Position numbers and translations under genes: made by a program. Positions 37,119 to 44,474 of a stretch of DNA of 64,000 nt are shown here, piece after piece. Source of the DNA: JBDHBD01 sp039586095 (GTDB lineage: Bacteria > Gemmatimonadota > Gemmatimonadetes > Palauibacterales > Palauibacteraceae); NCBI GenBank assembly GCA_039586095.1, contig JBDHLB010000003.1, positions 62,001 through 126,000 on the forward strand, in the 5' to 3' direction. Under the pieces are notes generated by a model. It searched no databases and was not told where the DNA came from. It saw only the letters and a list, made by a program, of their open reading frames with translations. How positions within the stretch are numbered: the stretch's first letter is position 1; each line of letters begins with the position of its first letter.

Positions 37119-39788
37119 ATGCCCGATACGACGCCAGCCTGCGAACCTCACAAGATCAAGACGGTTCGGCCGGTCTCCTTCCCGACGCTCGAGCAGCGAA
37201 AGCAGTATCTGGCCGACGCCCGCTTCAACGTGTTCAACCTCAGACCGAGCCAGGTGAGCTTCGACATGTGCTCGCTCGGCACGAGCGCCTCGAGCCAGGA
37301 GCAGCTGGCGGGCCAGGTGATCGGCGACGAGGCGTACGCGGGCAGCCGCAACTTCGAGAACCTCCAGAAAGCGGTACGCGAGGTGCTGGGCCACGGCTAC
37401 GTGTGCCCGACCCACAACATCCTGGGCTGCCTCAAGCTTCTCGTGTCCACGCTGGTGCCGCCCGGCTCCGTGCTGGCCAGCAACTCCAGGGATCGCGTCG
37501 ACGTGCTCACGCCGCGGGAAGTCCGGGTTCGGGACGTGCGGGACCCTGACGAGCCCGTGTTCACGGGCAACATGGAGCTGGGGAAGCTGGAGGAGGTTCT
37601 GGAAGAAGGGGGCGTGGCGCTGGTCGACTGCCACGCCTTCGCTGACGGGCAACATCCCTTCAGTCTCGCCAACCTGCGGGCCGCACGCGTGCTCGCCGAC
37701 CGCTTCGGAGTGCGTCTGGTTGTCGATGGATCCCGGGTGATCGAGAACGCCTGGTACATCCAGCGTCACGAGCCGGGCCAGGCGGACCGCACGATTGCCG
37801 ACATCGTTCAGCAGATCGTGAAGACCAGCCACATCCTGCAGCTCGACGGTGCCCAGGATCCCAAGTGCAACACGGGCGGGCTGCTCAGCACGGACAATCC
37901 GGACGACTACGAGAAATTCATGAACGAGGTGGTCGTCTTCGAGGGGCTGCACACGTACGGCGGAATGGCGGGGCGCACGATGGAGGTGCTGGTGCGCGGC
38001 CTCCGTGAGATGTGCGATGAAGAGGAAGTTCGCTGGGTGATGCACCAGACGGAGCGATTCACGCGGCGGCTGCGCGAGGCGGGCGTTCCGCTCGAGCGGG
38101 GGTGTGACGGCGCGTACATCATCGCTGACGAGCTCCTTCCACACGTGGGCGACCGGGCGAAGGACACCTTCTCGGCAGCGCTATACCTCATCTCAGGGGT
38201 GCGCGCCGTGGCGCCCCACCTGACCGGACGAAGCGACCCCGTTCCCGTTCAGATTCCGCGGCTCGCGATGACCAACGAGCAGCTGGATCAGGTGGCCGAC
38301 GCCATCGTGAGTCTCCTGCACCAGCGCGACGAGGTACCGCCGCTTCAGCCCACTTCGATCGGCCAGTGGCGGGACGAGATGGAGTATCACTGGGTGCTTC
38401 CCGACCTGGAGCCGTTCGAGTTCGACACCTTTCCGTTCGAGATCCACACGATCGAGCGGGTGGGCGTGTTGACGCGCGACCAGCGCGAACGGGCCATGCG
38501 CATGGCCGGCTACAACACGTTCCTGCTCCGTTCTGCCGACGTGACGATCGATCTGCTGACCGACTCGGGTACGAGCGCCATGAGCGTGGACCAGTGGTCC
38601 GATTACGAAGGGGTGCGTGCGAGCGCGACGACGAGTGACGAGTACTTCCGGCTGGTCGATGTTCTGCAGGAAGCCTTCGGATACGAGCACATCATCCCGA
38701 CCCACCAGGGACGGGCCGCCGAGCACATCCTGAGCCAGATCATGATCGAGCCCGGGCAGCTCGTTCCCGGCAACATGTACTTCACCACCACCAAGCTGCA
38801 TCAGGAGCTGGCCGGTGGCGTGTTCGTCGATGTGATCGTGGACGAAGCGAAGGACCCGCAGAGCGACCATCCGTGGAAGGGCGACATCGACCTGGCCAAG
38901 CTCCACGCGCTGGTGGACGAGCACGGCGCCGACAAGATCGCCTACGTTTCGTTCGAGCACTCCGTGAACATGGCCGGCGGCCAGCCGGTCAGCATGGACA
39001 ACATGAAGGACGTGTACGCCTACTGCGGTGACGTCGGCATCCCCGTCTTCTTCGACGCCACCCGCGTCGTCGAGAACGCCTACATGATCCAGAGCCGCGA
39101 CGCGCGCTACGCCGACACTCCGATTCGGGACATCCTGCGCGAGATGATGCTCTACGGGGACGGTTGCACCGTGAGCGGCAAGAAGGACTTCCTCATCAAC
39201 ATCGGCGGGGTCCTCGCGTTCCGGGAGAACGAGGAATGGACCCGGAAGGCCGAGGATCTGCTGCGCATCTACGAAGGGAACGTGACGGACGGCGGCCTCG
39301 CCACGGCCGACCTGGCGGCGATCGCGCGTGGCGTCGAGGAGATGGTCGATGATCGGTACATTCGGGCCCGGGTCGGACAGACCCAGCGGCTCGGGGAGAT
39401 GTTGCTCGAGGCAGGGGTGCCGATCGTCACGCCGCCCGGCAGCCACGCGATCTTTCTCGATGCGAAACGCTTCCTGTCCCACATCGACCAGGATGAGTTC
39501 CCCGCCCAGCGGTTGGCTGCGGAGGTGTTCATCGAGACGGGCGTGCGCGCGATGGAGCGTGGGAACGTCTCGAAGGGGCGGAATCCGGAGACGGGGGAGA
39601 ACTACCGTCCGGCGCTGGAGCTCGTGAGGCTGACCATCCCAAGGCGCGTGTACACGAACGATCACATGCGCGCGGTCGCCGACGGAATCATCCGGCTGTA
39701 CGAGCGCCGGGAGCAGATCAAGGGACTGCGCTTCGTCTACGAGCCCGACAAGCTCCGCTTCTTCCAGGGGCGATTCGAGTCGCTGTAA
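37119..39788 (+). CDS. Tandem tyrosine phenol-lyase/tryptophanase (beta-eliminating lyase) with inactive N-terminal half
   Basis: The 889-residue product is about twice the family length of ~460. Both halves are recognisable PLP-dependent beta-eliminating lyases. The C-terminal half (about 435-889) has AGYNTFLLRSADVTIDLLTD, FFDATRVVENAYMIQ and the PLP-lysine motif VSGKKDFLINIGG (Lys689). It carries FTTT (555-558) and VRAMERG, which match the Thr and Arg that distinguish tyrosine phenol-lyase from tryptophanase (Asp and aliphatic there). The N-terminal half (about 15-430) has the parallel VVDGSRVIENAWYIQ but reads DGAQDPKCNTGG at the lysine site, so Gln246 replaces the Schiff-base lysine. I infer an internal pseudo-dimer with one competent active-site lysine, converting tyrosine or tryptophan to phenol or indole plus pyruvate and ammonia. 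Confidence 0.87.
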   Translation: MPDTTPACEPHKIKTVRPVSFPTLEQRKQYLADARFNVFNLRPSQVSFDMCSLGTSASSQEQLAGQVIGDEAYAGSRNFENLQKAVREVLGHGYVCPTHNILGCLKLLVSTLVPPGSVLASNSRDRVDVLTPREVRVRDVRDPDEPVFTGNMELGKLEEVLEEGGVALVDCHAFADGQHPFSLANLRAARVLADRFGVRLVVDGSRVIENAWYIQRHEPGQADRTIADIVQQIVKTSHILQLDGAQDPKCNTGGLLSTDNPDDYEKFMNEVVVFEGLHTYGGMAGRTMEVLVRGLREMCDEEEVRWVMHQTERFTRRLREAGVPLERGCDGAYIIADELLPHVGDRAKDTFSAALYLISGVRAVAPHLTGRSDPVPVQIPRLAMTNEQLDQVADAIVSLLHQRDEVPPLQPTSIGQWRDEMEYHWVLPDLEPFEFDTFPFEIHTIERVGVLTRDQRERAMRMAGYNTFLLRSADVTIDLLTDSGTSAMSVDQWSDYEGVRASATTSDEYFRLVDVLQEAFGYEHIIPTHQGRAAEHILSQIMIEPGQLVPGNMYFTTTKLHQELAGGVFVDVIVDEAKDPQSDHPWKGDIDLAKLHALVDEHGADKIAYVSFEHSVNMAGGQPVSMDNMKDVYAYCGDVGIPVFFDATRVVENAYMIQSRDARYADTPIRDILREMMLYGDGCTVSGKKDFLINIGGVLAFRENEEWTRKAEDLLRIYEGNVTDGGLATADLAAIARGVEEMVDDRYIRARVGQTQRLGEMLLEAGVPIVTPPGSHAIFLDAKRFLSHIDQDEFPAQRLAAEVFIETGVRAMERGNVSKGRNPETGENYRPALELVRLTIPRRVYTNDHMRAVADGIIRLYERREQIKGLRFVYEPDKLRFFQGRFESL

Positions 39789-39880
39789 GACGCCGGGGGC
39801 CGAGTCGTCGGGGTCCGGGCAGCCTTCCTTCACGAAAGCCGGACGCGTCTCCGTGACAGACGAGGCCATGACCGAGAGAA

Positions 39881-39913
39881 GGCCCCGACCGACGCGGTGC
39901 GTCAGCCGGGGCC
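39881..39913. terminator. Two-step hairpin between convergent genes, possible terminator
   Basis: GGCCCCG (39881-39887) pairs with CGGGGCC (39907-39913), and inside it GACGC (39891-39895) pairs with GCGTC (39899-39903), leaving a 3-nt loop. On the minus strand it is followed by TTCTCTC. It lies between the convergent lyase gene and the secreted protein at 40007, where a bidirectional terminator is expected. The lack of a clean T-run keeps this uncertain. Confidence 0.4.
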
Positions 39914-40006
39914 GTTCCCAACTTCGTAGCTCCCAAAGTTACTGCTCTGCTTATGACTTGCTTCCAACTCACTGTCGGCGTGATCACCGACGTCGGCTCA
40001 AGGGGC

Positions 40007-40540
40007 TCAGTTCCCGTCGCCCTCGTCCTCGCCTTCCTCATCGTCGGCGGACGGGACGTTGCCGATCAACTCGCCCTCGGTCTTGGCGACGATCATCCAG
40101 GTCGTAAAGATCTCGTCCGAGTGACGGGAATACCACCGGTTCCACGACTGCACGACCTCGTCCCACTCTTCCCGCTCCGGCGTGCCTTCCTCCGGCAGCG
40201 GGTTGGCCTCGAAGTACTCCTGGCAGGGAGCACCGCAGGGCGCCTCGATGGCGGCGAGGTCGGCATACTCCGCGATCACGATGAGCTGGTCTGCGTTGCT
40301 TCCGTAGTAGTGCTGGGAAACTCGAAGGTTGATGACGTTCGGGTTCAACTGCATCTGGGGCAGCCAACGCTCGCGCATGAACCGCATCACGTTCGCCCGC
40401 TGGGGCCCGAACGGCGCGTCGAACGTCGTGACGGCGATGACGCGAGTGCCTGGGCCGTCCTGAGCCTCGACCGACATCGGCACGAGGAGCCCGCTGCCGA
40501 CTACGGCAGCCACTGCCAGGAGCGTGAATAGCTTTCTCAT
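40007..40540 (-). CDS. Hypothetical secreted protein
   Basis: ATG 40540 has AGAGAGGA upstream, which decides this start. The 177-residue product has a clear Sec signal peptide (MRKLFTLLAVAAVVGSG to about VEAQ). The mature part begins VIAVTTFDAPFG, has LIVIAEYADLAAIEAPC and WNRWYSRHSDEIFTTWMIVA, and ends in a very acidic tail (ADDEEGEDEGDGN). The strand-helix pattern recalls a dimeric alpha-beta barrel, but I recognise no family. Two Cys (in EAPCGAPC) may pair or bind metal. Confidence 0.65.
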   Translation of the reverse strand: MRKLFTLLAVAAVVGSGLLVPMSVEAQDGPGTRVIAVTTFDAPFGPQRANVMRFMRERWLPQMQLNPNVINLRVSQHYYGSNADQLIVIAEYADLAAIEAPCGAPCQEYFEANPLPEEGTPEREEWDEVVQSWNRWYSRHSDEIFTTWMIVAKTEGELIGNVPSADDEEGEDEGDGN

Positions 40541-40721
40541 CGGTGTTCCTCTCTGGGCTGGGACTGAAAGGGAGCCACGAATGGCCGCCCCGACCGCGCA
40601 GAAATCGCGCAGTGCCGGCGCGAACGACGGCCGAGTATGTTGACCGACTCCTGCCCGCGTCAAGAGCCGGCCGTCTTCAAATGGTGGGCGCTACAGGGGA
40701 CGCTGACTACTTCGACGCGTC

Positions 40722-41204
40722 CTATTTCATCGTCCAGGTGCCGTCCCAGCGTACGACGTACCGGCCGTCGGGCCACTCGGCGACGCGGCTGGTCTGACCA
40801 CCCCCGCTCACGCCTTCGAACTTGCCGGTGCCACCCAGCAGGTTCCAGGAACCGCCCGCGGCTGTTTCCTCCCATGAGATCCACCACACGTCACCCTCGA
40901 GGTCGACCCCGTCGCAGTAGCCTTTGGCCATCAGATCGCTGCCGTCGGCCGCCATTACCACCGTGCCGGAGCACGACTGCGTCGCCATGCCGAAGGGGTT
41001 ACTCTCCTCGTCGCCAAACACGATGCCGTCCACGCCCACCATCTGCAGCACGCGTCCATCCGGCGTTTCGGAGGTCACCGCAGGCTTGGGAACCAGGGCC
41101 ACGTATCCGCCGCCCGACATCTGCTGGGCACTAACCGAACCGACGACGCCCAAAGCGAGAACTGCGGCGAGCGAGATGGCTCGTGGGAGTTGGCTGGTCT
41201 GCAT
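40722..41204 (-). CDS. Hypothetical secreted protein
   Basis: ATG 41204 follows CAGGAG. The 160-residue product has a signal peptide ending near VSAQQ. The mature domain is beta-rich with GTVVMAADGSDLMAKGYCDG, WWISWEET and GGTGKFEGVSGGG, ending RYVVRWDGTWTMK. The last blocks resemble small secreted beta-barrel proteins that report total mass of a lipocalin-like fold, but I assign no family. It lies upstream of the similar-sized secreted gene at 40007 on the same strand. Confidence 0.65.
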   Translation of the reverse strand: MQTSQLPRAISLAAVLALGVVGSVSAQQMSGGGYVALVPKPAVTSETPDGRVLQMVGVDGIVFGDEESNPFGMATQSCSGTVVMAADGSDLMAKGYCDGVDLEGDVWWISWEETAAGGSWNLLGGTGKFEGVSGGGQTSRVAEWPDGRYVVRWDGTWTMK

Positions 41205-41328
41205 GGAAGATCTCCTGAGCTGGGCTGTATCCATCGGACAGATTCGTTGAGGCGCCACTCTACCACCGCCTCCGACGCAGCGAAAGGTGCGACGTGAGGG
41301 GCGCTGCAGCTCAGATCCCCGGGGCGTC

Positions 41329-43356
41329 CTAGGGCAGCCGCTCGAAACCACCCGGACGATAGTGGTAGGCGGGACGCCCCGGGAACTCGCCCCGCAGCAA
41401 CGCGTTCCGGTCGCGCAGGTCCCGCGCGAACACGTAACGCCCCGTGAGGTCGGGCCGGTTCGCCGCCAGATGAGGCACGTAGTTGGTGTACCCCGCCTCA
41501 TCGTGCCGCAGCTCCGCCACGCAGGTGGCCGTGAGCTCCGCGTTGGGCAGCAGACGCAGGGTACGGTCGTCGTTCACCATCGGGTACACGAGCGCACCCT
41601 CCGGTTGAATGAGTCCCTCCAGCTCGACCTCCAGTTGCTGCGCCGTCCACACACCGGCCTCCGCCAGACGCACCGCCTCTTCGAGCTGGCAGTGATCGGA
41701 GCGTCGATAGACGCGCTCGGTCAAAGCGGCGGGCAGGCCCACCTCGTGCATCCGGGCGAGCAGACGGTTTCCCCACGACACGGATACGAAGATCAGACCC
41801 TCCTCGATGCCGGCCTTCCGTGCCTCCTGTGCCAGGTCGAGCTTTAGTCCTGCCATCCCGAGGCGATAGACGCGGAAGCGCTGCGGCGTGCCGTACAGGA
41901 GCGCGTATCCAAAGGACAGGACGAGCACCATCGTGAGCCAATCGGCGGTGCGGAGCCGGCCGAGAGAAAACCGATCCGAGACGACGCGATGGCCCATTCG
42001 GTCGTACAGGCCCAGAAACGCGCGGCTCGTCAGGGGCAGCACGAAGGCGAGGGTCGAGTAGAGGAAACGCGGTCCGAGGAACGCATCCCGGTGCCAGTAA
42101 AAGAAGTAGGCGATGGGGAGCGCCAGGAATCCGAGTACCAGACGCCCGTCCCAGCGGCGGTTGGCCAGTCCCGCCGCCAGGAACAGACCCAACGGCAGGA
42201 GGGCGGGGATCGCCCACTCGAACAGGAACGAGTTGAGGAGCGCCAGGTCCACGAGCTGTGACTGAAGCCCGATGAGGGGCGTATGCACTCCGCCGTACGG
42301 AGTCGAGTGGAACCCGAGGCCATGATCGGCGCCCCACAGCTTCATGTACCCCGGCTGCAGAGGGTCACCGGTCGTGAGCGCATTGTAGGCGAGGAAGAGC
42401 CCTGCGCAGACGGCGAACCCGCCGAGCCCGGCGAGGAGATGAAGCAGACGGGCGCGGCCTCGCGCGACGCCCACCAGTGCGACGATCGCGAAGGCGGACC
42501 CCACAGCGATCGCGGTGAGCGGTCGGCTCAGGAACGCCATTCCGAGCGCGAGGCCGGCGCCGGCGAGCCACACGGCCGTGCCTCCGCCCTCCCAGCGGGC
42601 GAACAGGGCGAGGAACAGGGCGACGAAGAAGAGAGCGCTCACGTGATTCATGTAGCTGGCGCCCATGAACCAGAAGAACGGCGAAAGAAGGGTCAGAAGC
42701 AGCGTGAGCCGCGCCGTCCGTCGGTCGTACACTCGCCGTGTGAAGCCGAACAGGAGCCACGCGGTTCCTGCTGTCATCAGAATCGGCATCAGCCACGGGA
42801 CGCCGGCGAGCACACCCGGCGCGAGGGCGCCAGCGTGGCCGGGCGGATACTGTGAATACCACCGCTCCCCGTCCACGAGCATGTTCTCGGCCGCGAAGAA
42901 CGCTTCGAAGGGCGGTGCCGGGGCCCAGACGTGTCCGCTCGCGAAGATCCGCGCCTGGAACAGCTGTGCGATGCTGTCCACCAGAAGCGGTCGTCTCGCG
43001 AAGGCGAACACCGAAGCCGTCACGAGCAGCAGGAGCAGGACCGCCAGGCCCGCCGCCAGGAACGTGCGGTCACCGAACCGTTCCGCCTCCCCCAGACGGC
43101 TCAGCCAGCCTCGCACACGTCGTGGAAGCCCGGGCACCATCAGCGCGAGCAGCCATGCCACGGCGCCAAACGTGAAGAGCCCGAGGAGCCATTCGGCTGG
43201 ATCGAGAAGCCAACCCGTCCTCGTCATCTGGCCGAACAGCGCACGAAGAGGCAGGAAGGGAAGCACGAGGAGCAGCACGCCCACCATCCGGAGCCCCACA
43301 TGGCGCACGCCGCGTGATTCCGTACCGGACGGTTCCGGGCCCTGCGTCCGACTCAT
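41329..43356 (-). CDS. GT-C/PMT-like polytopic membrane protein, probable glycosyltransferase
   Basis: ATG 43356 is preceded by AGAGGCG; the longer open frame upstream overlaps the MEMO1 gene and is rejected. The 675-residue product has about 12-13 membrane helices (about residues 20-510) and a soluble C-terminal domain (about 530-675). After helix 3 comes LLVDSIAQLFQARIFASG, positioned like the acidic first loop of GT-C/PMT enzymes, and later ERWYSQYPPGHAGALAPG, common in such proteins. These transfer sugars from lipid-phosphate donors. The acceptor is unknown and the family call rests on topology and these short blocks. Confidence 0.7.
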   Translation of the reverse strand: MSRTQGPEPSGTESRGVRHVGLRMVGVLLLVLPFLPLRALFGQMTRTGWLLDPAEWLLGLFTFGAVAWLLALMVPGLPRRVRGWLSRLGEAERFGDRTFLAAGLAVLLLLLVTASVFAFARRPLLVDSIAQLFQARIFASGHVWAPAPPFEAFFAAENMLVDGERWYSQYPPGHAGALAPGVLAGVPWLMPILMTAGTAWLLFGFTRRVYDRRTARLTLLLTLLSPFFWFMGASYMNHVSALFFVALFLALFARWEGGGTAVWLAGAGLALGMAFLSRPLTAIAVGSAFAIVALVGVARGRARLLHLLAGLGGFAVCAGLFLAYNALTTGDPLQPGYMKLWGADHGLGFHSTPYGGVHTPLIGLQSQLVDLALLNSFLFEWAIPALLPLGLFLAAGLANRRWDGRLVLGFLALPIAYFFYWHRDAFLGPRFLYSTLAFVLPLTSRAFLGLYDRMGHRVVSDRFSLGRLRTADWLTMVLVLSFGYALLYGTPQRFRVYRLGMAGLKLDLAQEARKAGIEEGLIFVSVSWGNRLLARMHEVGLPAALTERVYRRSDHCQLEEAVRLAEAGVWTAQQLEVELEGLIQPEGALVYPMVNDDRTLRLLPNAELTATCVAELRHDEAGYTNYVPHLAANRPDLTGRYVFARDLRDRNALLRGEFPGRPAYHYRPGGFERLP

Positions 43357-43420
43357 CGGCTGCACGCCTCTGACATCCACCCCACCCTGTCGATCCGCCT
43401 CGTTTTCTCTCGCAACACCG

Positions 43421-44263
43421 TCAGGCGTGGGCGGCATCCGATTCGAACGCGAACGCACCGTACCCGACCACCTGCCCTCTGGACCCGGCCGTATCGCCGG
43501 AGTTGCGAAGATCCAGCGTCCGGGCCTTCAGTCTCCGCCTTCGCGCCATGTGCAGCAAGGCGCGGACCGGAACGGCGCCGCACGCCTGGTGAGCCTTGAT
43601 GTCGTCTGGCTGCAGCTCCTCGATCGCGCGGGCCGTTCGAGCGTCCGTCCGGCGGGCCGACTCGTAGTCGAGGAAGTGGCTCAAGTCCGAGCTGACGATC
43701 AGGAGCGTTCCCTCCGTCCACACCGAGTCCAGGGCGCCGGCCACGAGCTCCGGCCGGGCATCTCCCACGACGATGGGCAGGAAAGAGAACTCGTCGAGGG
43801 TTCGCTGCAGAAAGGGAAGGTGGACCTCCAGCGAGTGTTCGTCGGCGTGGGCGTCGTCCCGCATGGTCGCGCCGGGCAAGAGCACAAAGCGCTCTCGAGC
43901 TTCCGCATCCACCGCGACCTCGCCCAGAGGAGTCGCGAACGCGTCGACGGTCGGCACCGCCACGCCGTGGAAGGGGACGTGATGCGCCGGTCCCGCCAGC
44001 ACGATCCGGGAGATCGATGGGGAAGCATCCGCCGTGCGCGTGTACGCGCTCGCGGCGACCGGGCCCGAGTACACGTAACCGGCGTGCGGCGCGATGAGCG
44101 CTTCGAGGCGACCCGGCTTCCTGTAGGTCTCAAGGGCGGGTGTTCCTGGCGGGGAGGGCTGACAAGCGGCGGATTGCCGCAGGAGCGCATCGACCTCGTC
44201 GGCGAGCTGACGGGTGTCGGCGGGATAGAAGAGTCCGGCCACGGCCGGTCTTCGGACATTCAT
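43421..44263 (-). CDS. amrB: MEMO1 family protein (AmmeMemoRadiSam system protein B)
   Basis: The 280-residue product begins VRRPAVAGLFYPADTRQLADE, the family's N-terminal signature. It keeps the three metal-ligand positions known from human MEMO1 as His in APHAGYVYSGP, His in LAGPAHHVPF and Cys in AHQACGAVPV. In many prokaryotes it is encoded with an AMMECR1 protein and a radical SAM protein; neither partner is adjacent here. The only radical SAM gene in the window is of a different group. Role in this organism is not known. Confidence 0.88.
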   Translation of the reverse strand: MNVRRPAVAGLFYPADTRQLADEVDALLRQSAACQPSPPGTPALETYRKPGRLEALIAPHAGYVYSGPVAASAYTRTADASPSISRIVLAGPAHHVPFHGVAVPTVDAFATPLGEVAVDAEARERFVLLPGATMRDDAHADEHSLEVHLPFLQRTLDEFSFLPIVVGDARPELVAGALDSVWTEGTLLIVSSDLSHFLDYESARRTDARTARAIEELQPDDIKAHQACGAVPVRALLHMARRRRLKARTLDLRNSGDTAGSRGQVVGYGAFAFESDAAHA

Positions 44264-44345
44264 GCGTCACCCTCCGCATCCGATCTACCGGTCAAAAGTA
44301 CGACGCCACGCGGCAGGCACGCACCCGCGCGCTGGAGATCCATGA

Positions 44346-44374
44346 GTGACAGACCTCGCAGATGCGCGTATATG
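44346..44374 (+). promoter_or_regulatory. Candidate sigma-70-type promoter for ppdK
   Basis: GTGACA at 44346-44351 (one mismatch to TTGACA) is followed after 17 nt by TATATG at 44369-44374. It lies 100 nt upstream of the ppdK start, in the gap between divergent genes. The match is moderate in a GC-rich genome. Confidence 0.4.
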
Positions 44375-44474
44375 ATGAAGGGTAGGCGTGCACGGCGCCG
44401 GAGACACATGAATCGAGCTGCGATGCGGGGTAGCGGCGAATGATCCGGCGGCCCGGATCCCCAAGAGAGGAATC

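Noticed and set aside
38193..39869. Long minus-strand open frame antisense to the tandem lyase
   Set aside because: It has no family resemblance and reflects high GC content opposite a well-supported gene.
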